From JAVJRN01 sp047635055 (lineage in GTDB: Bacteria; Bacteroidota; Bacteroidia; Cytophagales; Cyclobacteriaceae), in contig JBLIIJ010000004.1 in the NCBI GenBank assembly GCA_047635055.1, forward strand, positions 20,079-84,078: 64,000 nt of DNA, given 5' to 3'. The translations under genes were made by a program, and so were the position numbers. Shown piece after piece: positions 8,971 to 17,197 of the stretch; the stretch's first letter is position 1; each line of letters starts with the position of its first letter. Under the pieces are notes generated by a model. That model did no database searches and was not told the origin of the DNA. It was given only the letters and a program-made list of their open reading frames with translations.

Positions 8971-8978
8971 CAAATATA
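8971..8978 (-). promoter_or_regulatory. -7 promoter element of nqrF
   Basis: TATATTTG on the minus strand matches TAnnTTTG exactly and lies 32 bases upstream of the nqrF ATG, implying a leader of roughly 25 bases. Confidence 0.6.
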
Positions 8979-9047
8979 AGCGATAAACTTCTCCTTTTAA
9001 AGACAGATAAGAGTTGATAATACCCATCGTCAAAGAACTTTGTTTAG

Positions 9048-9890
9048 CTACTTCTCAATTAATTTAATTAGAGAAGTTAATTTTGATTTTAATTGTCTTC
9101 GGTCTACAATAAAATCAAGAAAACCATGAGCCAATACGAATTCTGAACTCTGAAAATCCTTTGGTAAATCTTTTCCGATTGTTTCTCTAATAACCCTTGG
9201 CCCTGCAAAACCAATCAATGCTCCTGGCTCTGCGATGTTAAAGTCACCCAACATAGCAAATGAGGCGGTTACTCCACCAGTTGTAGGGTCGGTCATCAAC
9301 GAAATGTAGGGTATTTTTGCTTCTGAAAGTAAAGCCAACCTAGCGGATGTTTTAGCCATTTGCATTAAGGAAAAACCTGCCTCCATCATTCTCGCACCAC
9401 CCGACTTAGAAATCATTAAAAATGGTGTCTTCGTCTTCAGTGAATGATTTATCGCCCTAGCAATTTTTTCTCCTACAACAGACCCCATTGAACCGCCTAT
9501 AAAGGCAAAGTCCATACAAGCTACCGTTATATTAAGATCATTCATTTTACCATAACCTGTTCGTACGGCATCTTTCAGCTCCGTCTTTTTCTGAGTGGCG
9601 ACAACTCTGTCCGGATATTTTTTAGTATCCACAAAACCCAGAGGATCACCAGAGCTCAAATCGGCATCAAGTTCTTCGAATTTATTACCGTCAAATAAGA
9701 TTTCAAAGTACTCTTTAGAGCCAATCCTAACATGATAATCATCGTCTGGACACACATACGCGTTATTGCGTAACTCACGCATGTGGATAATATTCCCACT
9801 AGGCGTTTTATACCAAAGTCCGTCTGGTGTTTCTTTCTTTTTTTCGGTTGGGGTATTGATCCCCTTTTCCTGTCTTTTAAACCAAGCCAT
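9048..9890 (-). CDS. accD: Acetyl-CoA carboxylase carboxyltransferase subunit beta
   Basis: A 280-residue AccD that, with AccA, transfers carboxyl from biotin to acetyl-CoA to give malonyl-CoA for fatty-acid synthesis. The crotonase-fold core is complete (GGSMGSVVGEKIARA, SGGARMMEA, TDPTTGGVTASFA, GFAGPRVI). The N-terminal zinc ribbon is degraded: the four cysteines of the E. coli protein align with Thr29, Gly32, Cys47 and Asp50, so zinc cannot be held in the usual way. I recall similar loss in other Bacteroidota, so this is probably a lineage trait rather than damage. Confidence 0.93.
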   Translation of the reverse strand: MAWFKRQEKGINTPTEKKKETPDGLWYKTPSGNIIHMRELRNNAYVCPDDDYHVRIGSKEYFEILFDGNKFEELDADLSSGDPLGFVDTKKYPDRVVATQKKTELKDAVRTGYGKMNDLNITVACMDFAFIGGSMGSVVGEKIARAINHSLKTKTPFLMISKSGGARMMEAGFSLMQMAKTSARLALLSEAKIPYISLMTDPTTGGVTASFAMLGDFNIAEPGALIGFAGPRVIRETIGKDLPKDFQSSEFVLAHGFLDFIVDRRQLKSKLTSLIKLIEK

Positions 9891-9908
9891 GAATTACTAT
9901 TTGAGATG

Positions 9909-9937
9909 CAAAAGTAAGCCAAAAGTGATAACCCAAA
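9909..9937 (-). promoter_or_regulatory. Promoter of accD (-33 TTTG, -7 TACTTTTG)
   Basis: On the minus strand a TTTG (9934-9937) is followed after 17 bases by TACTTTTG (9909-9916), a good Bacteroidota promoter. The -7 element ends 18 bases before the accD ATG. Confidence 0.65.
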
Positions 9938-10017
9938 GAATGTGAAGGTTATTTATATGGCTCTGTGCGTGTAAGTATCTTTTAATTATTCTATTTAATC
10001 GCTTGAAGTATCCATTT

Positions 10018-10257
10018 TCAATCTTTTAACTCTTCGAAATCTACATACTCACCGCCTTCAAAGCCTTTAGAATTTGTCTTTGACTCATGCGTAGGGTATT
10101 CAATATTTACATTTTCGCCTTTGGCTGTTTTGGTCTGCCTTTGGCTTGGTTGCCTTTGCTGCTTCGACAAAGACAGAAAAAACATTCTAAAAACAAAACC
10201 ACCTACTTTATATACTAGGTAGCCAATCAAGAAAATTATTAATAAAAACTTAATCAT
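10018..10257 (-). CDS. DUF4834-like small membrane protein
   Basis: A 79-residue protein with one N-terminal transmembrane helix (FLLIIFLIGYLVYKVGGFVF), a basic Gln/Arg/Lys linker and an acidic C-terminus ending GGEYVDFEELKD. This arrangement is that of the Bacteroidota family DUF4834, function unknown. It lies 12 bases downstream of carB on the same strand and is likely co-transcribed with it. Confidence 0.75.
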   Translation of the reverse strand: MIKFLLIIFLIGYLVYKVGGFVFRMFFLSLSKQQRQPSQRQTKTAKGENVNIEYPTHESKTNSKGFEGGEYVDFEELKD

Positions 10258-10269
10258 ATCAATACTAAC

Positions 10270-13086
10270 CTATCTACTTAGGTAGAGGTTTCGTTCTGTG
10301 TATATTTCCATAAAATAATCGTCCATCAAGTCATCGATAAAGTATATCGCTTCGCCTGTTGACTTCATTTCCGGACCTAATTCCTTATTTACATTTGGGA
10401 ATTTATGAAACGAAAATACCGGCTCTTTAATAGCATAACCCTTCTTTACAGGTTTAAAGTCAAAATCTTTGACCTTTTTCTCACCGAGCATCACCTTTGT
10501 AGCATAATTCACATAGGGTTCCTGATATGCTTTACATATGAAAGGAACTGTTCTAGAGGCCCTTGGGTTCGCCTCAATGATATATACCTTATCCTCTTTG
10601 ATAGCAAATTGAATGTTAATTAATCCAACTGTCTTCAAGGCCTTAGCAATCTTCACCGTGTATTCTTCAATTTGTCGCATAACAAAATCACCAAGATTAT
10701 AAGGCGGCAACACAGCGTAAGAATCCCCGGAATGAATTCCCGCAGGCTCAATGTGCTGCATAATTCCTATAATGTAGACATCTTCACCATCACAAATGGC
10801 ATCTGCCTCAGCTTCAATTGCTCCTTCTAAAAAGTGATCCAATAATATGCGCCCATCTGGTTTGTCCTTTAAAAGATTCACCACATGCTCTTCCATTTCT
10901 TGCTCGTTGATCACAATTTTCATACTCTGACCTCCAAGGACATAACTTGGCCTTACTAAAAGCGGAAAACCAATTTCTTTGGATAACTCAATCGCTTGGT
11001 CTGCGTCTTCCACAGTACCATAATCAGGATATGGGATATTTTGCTCTTTTAATAAGTCAGAAAATCTACCTCTATCTTCTGCTAAATCCAGTGCTTCATA
11101 ACTTGTCCCAATGACTTTGATCCCGTATCTATCAAACTTTTCGGCAAGCTTTAAAGCGGTCTGTCCACCCAATTGAACAATTACTCCTACAGGGTTTTCA
11201 TGTAGAATAATATCGTAAATATGTTCCCAAAATACTGGTTCAAAATACAACTTATCTGCGATATCAAAATCCGTAGATACCGTTTCAGGATTGCAGTTGA
11301 TCATGATGGTTTCATAGCCACATTCCTTTGCTGCTAAAACACCATGAACACAGGAGTAATCAAACTCAATACCCTGTCCAATTCGGTTAGGACCAGAACC
11401 CAATATTATAACTTTCTTTTTGTCCGTTGGTATAGATTCATTCTCATCTCCGAAAGAAGAATAATAATATGGGGTTTGCGCCTCAAACTCTGCCGCACAA
11501 GTATCAACAAGTTTGTAAACACGCTTGATACCTAAATCATTTCTTTTGGTGAAAACCTCACTTTCCAGACAACCCAATAAATGTGCTAGTTGCCGATCGG
11601 CATAGCCTTTCAGTTTTGCCGTTCGCAAAAGTTCCTCAGGAATAGTTCCTAAATTAAAAATGCTTATCTCCCTCTCCAGTAGAATTAACTCTTCTATTTG
11701 ATGCAAAAACCATGGGTCAATTCTGGTCAGCTTGTAAATGGTTTTGAAAGGTATTCCTAGCTTGAAAGCATCGTATATATGGAATAACCGATTCCAGCTT
11801 GGGTTTTCCAAACTATATAATAATTGATCTTGATCTTTTAGCTCTCTGCCATCTGCTCCAAGACCATTTCTTTTAATTTCTAAAGATTGACATGCCTTTT
11901 GTAGCGCCTCCTGAAAGTTTCGACCAATGCCCATGGCTTCTCCGACGGACTTCATCTGCAGACCTAACTTTCTATCACATCCGGGAAACTTGTCAAAATT
12001 CCAACGAGGTATTTTGACAATCACATAGTCCAACGCTGGCTCAAACATGGCTGACGTTGTTTTTGTGATTTGATTTTTCAATTCATCAAGATTATAGCCA
12101 ATAGCTAGTTTCGCTGCAATCTTTGCAATTGGATAACCAGTGGCTTTTGATGCCAATGCTGAAGATCTGGATACTCTTGGATTAATCTCGATACCAATAA
12201 TCTCATCCGTGTCTGGGTTAACAGAAAACTGAACATTACAGCCACCTGCGAATTGACCAATGGCATCCATCATCCTTTTGGCCAGATCCCGCATATGTTG
12301 ATAAACAGTATCAGGTAAAGTCTGTGCTGGAGCTACAGTAATAGAGTCTCCAGTATGAACACCCATCGGATCAAAATTTTCAATGGAGCATATGATAATG
12401 ATATTACCAATACTATCTCGCAACAACTCCAGCTCATATTCTTTCCAACCCTTGATGCTCTGCTCTACTAGCACCTCATGAATTGGTGAAGCAGTTAGTC
12501 CGGCATTTAAAGCACTATCAAACTCCTCAGCATTTTTCACAAAACCACCACCATAACCTCCAAGCGTATACGAAGGTCGAATAACTAGCGGAAACCCGAT
12601 TTCCTGTGCAATCTCCTTTCCTTTCAAATAAGAAGTAGCTGTTTCTCCTCGACAAACGCCAACCCCTATTTCAATCATCTTGTTGCGGAACTTCTCTCTA
12701 TCTTCTGTCGTTTCGATCGCCCCAATATCCACGCCGATCATACGGACGTTATACTTATCCCAGATTCCTGCCTTATCGCAATCAATCGCAAGATTTAAAG
12801 CAGTCTGCCCTCCCATCGTTGGCAAAACAGCATCAATTTGTGGCTGTTCTTCAAGAATTTCTCTTATGCTTTGCTTGGTAAGTGGCTTAAGGTAAATATT
12901 ATCCGCAGTGACCGGATCCGTCATTATTGTCGCTGGATTACTATTAATGAGCGTCACTTCAATGCCTTCTTCCCTAAGCGATCTTGCCGCTTGGGTACCT
13001 GAATAATCGAATTCGCAGGCTTGACCGATAATAATTGGACCACTTCCAATTATAAGTATGGACTTGATATTTTGATCTTTTGGCAT
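10270..13086 (-). CDS. carB: Carbamoyl-phosphate synthase large subunit, short form
   Basis: Catalyses ATP-dependent synthesis of carbamoyl phosphate for arginine and pyrimidine synthesis. The start at 13086 (MPKDQNIKSILIIGSGPI) is preferred to an in-frame ATG 12 codons upstream because the family begins right before this strand; it gives 938 residues. Two homologous ATP-grasp halves are visible, opening with SILIIGSGPIIIGQACEFDY and VIILGSGPNRIGQGIEFDY. The protein ends soon after the second half (TGEAIYFIDDLMDDYF), so the C-terminal MGS domain, which binds UMP and ornithine in the 1073-residue E. coli enzyme, is absent. Allosteric control must differ. carA is not in the window. Confidence 0.95.
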   Translation of the reverse strand: MPKDQNIKSILIIGSGPIIIGQACEFDYSGTQAARSLREEGIEVTLINSNPATIMTDPVTADNIYLKPLTKQSIREILEEQPQIDAVLPTMGGQTALNLAIDCDKAGIWDKYNVRMIGVDIGAIETTEDREKFRNKMIEIGVGVCRGETATSYLKGKEIAQEIGFPLVIRPSYTLGGYGGGFVKNAEEFDSALNAGLTASPIHEVLVEQSIKGWKEYELELLRDSIGNIIIICSIENFDPMGVHTGDSITVAPAQTLPDTVYQHMRDLAKRMMDAIGQFAGGCNVQFSVNPDTDEIIGIEINPRVSRSSALASKATGYPIAKIAAKLAIGYNLDELKNQITKTTSAMFEPALDYVIVKIPRWNFDKFPGCDRKLGLQMKSVGEAMGIGRNFQEALQKACQSLEIKRNGLGADGRELKDQDQLLYSLENPSWNRLFHIYDAFKLGIPFKTIYKLTRIDPWFLHQIEELILLEREISIFNLGTIPEELLRTAKLKGYADRQLAHLLGCLESEVFTKRNDLGIKRVYKLVDTCAAEFEAQTPYYYSSFGDENESIPTDKKKVIILGSGPNRIGQGIEFDYSCVHGVLAAKECGYETIMINCNPETVSTDFDIADKLYFEPVFWEHIYDIILHENPVGVIVQLGGQTALKLAEKFDRYGIKVIGTSYEALDLAEDRGRFSDLLKEQNIPYPDYGTVEDADQAIELSKEIGFPLLVRPSYVLGGQSMKIVINEQEMEEHVVNLLKDKPDGRILLDHFLEGAIEAEADAICDGEDVYIIGIMQHIEPAGIHSGDSYAVLPPYNLGDFVMRQIEEYTVKIAKALKTVGLINIQFAIKEDKVYIIEANPRASRTVPFICKAYQEPYVNYATKVMLGEKKVKDFDFKPVKKGYAIKEPVFSFHKFPNVNKELGPEMKSTGEAIYFIDDLMDDYFMEIYTERNLYLSR

Positions 13087-13119
13087 GAAGATTTGATCGT
13101 TGGTAAGTATAAAATCTCG

Positions 13120-13127
13120 CAAATCTA
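13120..13127 (-). promoter_or_regulatory. -7 promoter element of carB
   Basis: TAGATTTG on the minus strand matches TAnnTTTG and lies 33 bases before the ATG at 13086, supporting that start over the one at 13122, which would be overlapped by the promoter. Confidence 0.6.
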
Positions 13128-13183
13128 AGTCATGATATCTCTAAAGAAAAACGTCTAAAGGTATTTTTGAAATCTGAATAGCA

Positions 13184-13566
13184 TTGACCGCCGAACGACT
13201 CTTTCAATGCATCTTCAAGGCACGTCTCATGCAAATGGAAGAACTAGAAGGACGCTTTGAGATAAGCCGAAGAATAATTTTTAGAGCCCTCAAATTTTTA
13301 ATAGAAGGCGAAGTGAAAATGGGGAACAACACAAATAAGGGATCTTATATGGTCGACGGATATCATTTGCCTCCGGTAGCGTTTAATATGGAGGATGCTG
13401 CAGCTATATTGATAGGAGCCAAACCTAATAAAAAAATGCAGAGTCCGGCATAGTAAAAGACTTTGACAAAAGAAAACACAAGATCAGAGTGGTTTTAAAA
13501 TATTCTGATGAGAATTATTTCTATACCCTTGCTAGCATAAGGGGATTTTATAGAATTCTACTTTAA
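13184..13566 (+). pseudogene. Remnant of a YafY/WYL-type transcriptional regulator
   Basis: The first 89 codons read as the N-terminal winged helix of YafY-type regulators: EELEGRFEISRRIIFRALKF corresponds to the AKELAERFEVSxRTIYRDIRAL helix, followed by NKGSYMVDGYHLPPVAF and DAAAILIGAK, all typical of the family. It stops at 13453. A second stretch in a different frame (to the TAA at 13564) reads RKHKIRVVLKYSDENYFYTL, compatible with a piece of the WYL region but much too short. Intact members are about 230-320 residues, so this is a truncated and frameshifted relic. The promoter side faces carB. Confidence 0.65.
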
Positions 13567-14167
13567 ATTCTCTTGGATTCACCTTTTCATACATTCAGTA
13601 TAATTTACTATGCACAAAATGTTGAAATCAAATTATCACACTCATTGTAACAACCCACATATTGATAGGAATGGCTAGCCTCTTTTTCTTGTTTTCTATA
13701 GTGTTTGGCCGCAGATAATAAGGTCGTGTTGATTGAGAAAAGAAATGTTTGATTGTCAAACAGGTTGTATCTCAAAATTGGGTAACGCAAAAAAATCCTT
13801 TGCAATATCCAATTTTCAGCCGCTTCGTCTTGGTATTGATAGGCGGAACTGAGGTAAAAAGCAAACAGTCGTCTAGCTAGAATAGCCAGTCATTTCCTCT
13901 CCGAACAAAATATTATAAAGGATTTATCAAAAAAAAAGTTGATTACCAATATATTGATTTTAGTTACGTGAGGCCAAGTTAGCTCGATGGTTACTGAGTT
14001 TTGAGAATGCCTAACCTTTAGCTTCTGAGGAGTTACAGTATACAATGGCTAATTTTACTTAAGATTTATTTGAGCGCCTTATAGAAGTACTTTATTTCGA
14101 GCATTGCTAAAAAGCTGAAAGCTCAAAAGAACCCTCATTCTTCTAGCAGTTTGGTTCGTCATAAACG
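13567..14167. other. Non-coding stretch, no convincing gene
   Basis: About 600 AT-rich bases between the regulator relic and the lipoprotein terminator. Both strands contain only short open frames without family resemblance. I see no RNA gene or repeat. Confidence 0.5.
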
Positions 14168-14197
14168 AAAAAACCACCCCAACATCCGTCAGGGTGG
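14168..14197 (-). terminator. Intrinsic terminator of the Tyr/Ser-rich lipoprotein gene
   Basis: CCACCC (14174-14179) pairs with GGGTGG (14192-14197) around a 12-base loop; AAAAAA on the left becomes a U-run on the minus strand. It lies 28 bases past the lipoprotein stop. Confidence 0.75.
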
Positions 14198-14224
14198 ACT
14201 CCTTCATACTTGATCAATTATAGA

Positions 14225-15277
14225 TCAGTCCCCTTGTAATTGACTCGCCGAGTTTTGATAAAACTCCACTATGTCAATTTCGTATTCTATGCCATCTTCA
14301 ATAATGGTTACAAGGTTATCGCATGAGCCATTTCCATAATCAATAATGAAACTTCCCGATACACCATTTTCCCTGAAATCAATCGCTTCGATACCCGATA
14401 CATATGCGAAAAACCAGTGAGAACTTGTAGCAAAACCCTTCTCGCTATAATAATTCTGATAGCAGGAATAATCGTAGACTAACGGGTCAAGAATTTCTGA
14501 CTTATAATAATAGTCATTGGTAGAATATGGATCATTAATGGACTCATATTCATTGGTTCCTTCTATTATAAATTTATCTTCATCGTACTTTGAAGACCCT
14601 AATGACTTAGAAAAATATTTAGCCTCATCCCATTTATAAATCACTTCCGAGTCATATTCATATTCACCCGAAAACACACCGGTCGCTTCATCGTAGGTTG
14701 AGTTTCCACTGTAATGACTGTGTCCATTGGTTGACCAACTACTCTCCCCGCCCTCATAATAACTGCCGTAATAGGTCCCGCCGTAATTATCGTATAATAT
14801 GCTGTAGAAATAATCATCTAAAAACACGTCTCCGTTTTGCTCGTATTGATTCTGGTATGTTGATGTGTATTTGCCTTGCATCCAATGTTGATATTCCTCA
14901 TTACCTTCAAAGCACCCATCGCCATAGTCATAAGTCTCGCTAGTGCTGCCATTAGCGTTTTCATCAACTGTCACCACAGCACATGTTGTCCATTCCCAAG
15001 GGTCATCATAAATAATAGTATCTACGTCCGCAGAATCTAGCCTGCCTCCTGTAAATCCAAAGTTCCCTAGCATTGAGGTAAAAGAATTATTTGCCGGCCC
15101 GGCCATATTACTCTCTAGACTGGTGGAACCATTTTGACCACCATACTTCAATAGCAAGTAGCCAGAAACTGCATTACTCAACCCTTGAGTTTGTTGAATT
15201 TTGGCAGATTCATCATCACTACATCCCGCAATAAATATTACGCCAATCAGTAGTGCTTTTAATAAGTGTCTTTTCAT
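14225..15277 (-). CDS. Tyr/Ser/Gly/Asp-rich lipoprotein, unknown
   Basis: A 350-residue protein when started at the ATG at 15277, which begins a good lipoprotein signal peptide (MKRHLLKALLIGVIFIAGC). Further upstream in-frame ATGs lack this. The mature part is very rich in Tyr, Ser, Gly, Asp and Glu, with repeated short segments around YDYGDGCF, GGTYYGSYYEGG and YGNGSCDN, suggesting a beta-rich surface protein. Paired cysteines occur. I recognise no domain. It is flanked by decayed sequence and is the only intact gene between carB and lpdA. Confidence 0.7.
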   Translation of the reverse strand: MKRHLLKALLIGVIFIAGCSDDESAKIQQTQGLSNAVSGYLLLKYGGQNGSTSLESNMAGPANNSFTSMLGNFGFTGGRLDSADVDTIIYDDPWEWTTCAVVTVDENANGSTSETYDYGDGCFEGNEEYQHWMQGKYTSTYQNQYEQNGDVFLDDYFYSILYDNYGGTYYGSYYEGGESSWSTNGHSHYSGNSTYDEATGVFSGEYEYDSEVIYKWDEAKYFSKSLGSSKYDEDKFIIEGTNEYESINDPYSTNDYYYKSEILDPLVYDYSCYQNYYSEKGFATSSHWFFAYVSGIEAIDFRENGVSGSFIIDYGNGSCDNLVTIIEDGIEYEIDIVEFYQNSASQLQGD

Positions 15278-17103
15278 TATTTTATTTATCAACAGACCTA
15301 AGACACTTAGAATGATCAATTTGGTTGTAGAGAAGAAATATTTATTTCTAAAACAGGACAACATAATATTGTCTCTCTGAAACACTTCCGTGTCTCAAAA
15401 CAATAGTGTGTGAAGACAAAAATATTAAAATTTGACCTTCGCAAACCTGATAAAGAATAGTACAAGATTGTGCGAAAAACCAAAATGTTGAAAATCAAGA
15501 GTCTTGGAGCAATCTCGTGAGGTATGAAGTGGGATAACTGCTTTTTATTCGATTGAAGCATCGGGGAATAGTACCCATAATGTGGAGTTGAAATCACATC
15601 TTTTAAAAAAGCAGGGAGTCAGCATTGATCAGTTGTGAAGGGTTTCGTAAAAAAATAGCTTGATTTATTAATGGAAAAGGAGTCGTTTACAAAACACTAA
15701 ATGCTACAAAAAGCGAATAATCAATGTGGAACTTCATTTATTGGGAAAACAAGAAACAGAACGAGCCGTAGGCCAGATAGGGGGCAATATTCATTTCATA
15801 GCCTATTTTCAGCCTCATGGTTATGGATCAATCCGGCGTAACTACTGGAGTCGATCACTACAAGGTTCTTGAATACTAAGGACACTTGCGCTTAGATTTA
15901 CAATCCATTAAGTTGACCATGAATAAATTGAATAAATATGAAAAACACATGTTTAGTAAGGGGAGTGATCATGATTGCGGTTGGAATTTTCTTAGTTTAC
16001 TAGGCACAATCTCATTCTCCGCAGAGCTTAGGGAAAATAGTCGGTAATGAGTTCTCTGTGTCTTCTACGCCCTCGGAACAGTGGTATTATGTATGTCTTG
16101 GTAGTAGTATTGTTGTTGGTATTGTTGTAGTGCTGAGTGCTGAGCAAATCCATGAAATAAACAGCATAATTTAAAAATGAACAGTAAAAGATGTTTCTTT
16201 CACTTCTCAAAATGTATAGCCTATAATAAGCAGACGATTACCTTACTCTCTAAGTAGCAAGAATGCTGAATACTTATCAATCCTAAAAAATAAAAAGTTA
16301 ATGATGATTTAATTATTATTCATTGATGCTAAGTCAGTACTATTGAAGGTTGTCTATCTCGGTGTGGCGAAAAACCTAATAGCTTCGAGTGATCTGCACA
16401 GTGCTATTTGATTGACAATGGAACGCGTGAATATGTAATCGTCAATGGAAAAGTGCTCAAATTCCAATCAAACATGGTTGCATATAAAATCATTAAAACT
16501 ATTTCTGACTAGCAAATAAAAAAACGATTGGATTGCCAAACATTGATTTCCGTCGATAAATACATACATATGTAAATTTAGCTGATTAATAACTCCAAAA
16601 ACGATCAATAACGAAGGAGACCTATTAGGTATTGATCCATTGCAAAATACACCTTTGATAATGCTACAAGAGAAAAAAAATCTAGCATAATAAATCCTTT
16701 GTCCTATTGCTAATGATCTCGTTAACAATAATTTCAAAGATTAAGTTAGCTCAGGCTGCACCAATAGGTGATGGCATAAAAGCTCTTTTAATAGTAGCAG
16801 GCCTCTCTGAAGTGTAAGCCTTATCCATAAAAAATATTACTAATCTACTCTCTTCTTAGATTATCCCTTTTTCTAACCTTGACCTGAATTCGGAGTTATT
16901 GCCATTCATATCCCTATTCACTTTTTCTGATAAAGGGAGAAAAATGAAAATTAGCAGTCAATATCCTTCTGAAATCAAGAATATCGGAAACTTATTGAAA
17001 TTAACCTGAAATCGCTTTTAGCAGCATCAAAATTGAGAAGGTTCAAGAAACTTTCGTAACAAAACATTCCTATAACCGAGTCTTTTAGTTCTCGAAAAAA
17101 TAC
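15278..17103. other. 1.8 kb gene-poor region with decayed coding fragments
   Basis: No intact gene. One clear relic (15938-16174) is listed separately. Other short open stretches read like protein but match nothing I know: about 15677-15869 on the plus strand (containing QETERAVGQIGGNIHFIAYF), about 16413-16511 on the plus strand (containing NGTREYVIVNGKVLKF) and about 16711-16815 on the plus strand (containing APIGDGIKALLIVAGLSEV). The stops between them indicate decay. No transposase or repeat boundary is visible. Confidence 0.5.
15938..16174 (+). pseudogene. Relic of a small two-helix membrane protein (DUF3185-like)
   Basis: From the ATG at 15938 the frame reads MKNTCLVRGVIMIAVGIFLVY, then a TAG at 16001-16003, then continues in the same frame for 56 codons through HSPQSLGKIVGNEFSVSSTP and a second helix GSSIVVGIVVVLSA to a TAA at 16172. 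Helix, short loop with a Ser-Thr-Pro motif, Trp-Tyr, then second helix is the layout of DUF3185 and similar small proteins. A single CAG-to-TAG change would explain the interruption. The repetitive-looking GTTGTTGGTATTGTTGTAG stretch is simply the codons of the Val-rich second helix. Confidence 0.55.
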
Positions 17104-17150
17104 AAAAAAATAGATTGGTTTTCGCTTTTGTTATAAAACGATAACCAATC
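17104..17150 (-). terminator. Intrinsic terminator of lpdA
   Basis: GATTGGTT (17113-17120) pairs with AACCAATC (17143-17150); the A-run at 17104-17110 gives a U-run on the minus strand. It lies 48 bases past the lpdA stop. Confidence 0.7.
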
Positions 17151-17197
17151 CTATTTCATTTTTACAATCAATGACAAGATCGAACTTGCGTTTATTA

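Noticed and set aside
9051..9076. Near-palindrome CTTCTC...GAGAAG at the end of accD
   Set aside because: Arms are offset, AT-rich inside and lie within the coding end; likely chance.
13608..13805. A 65-codon minus-strand open frame in the gap after the regulator relic
   Set aside because: No signal peptide, domain or ribosome site; composition looks random, and it lies among decayed sequence.
16090..16135. GTT/GTA-rich run as a microsatellite
   Set aside because: It is explained by the codons of the Val/Ile/Gly-rich second helix of the membrane-protein relic.
16468..16737. An 89-codon minus-strand open frame in the gene-poor region
   Set aside because: Protein-like fragments in this area lie on the other strand; no family resemblance and no promoter.
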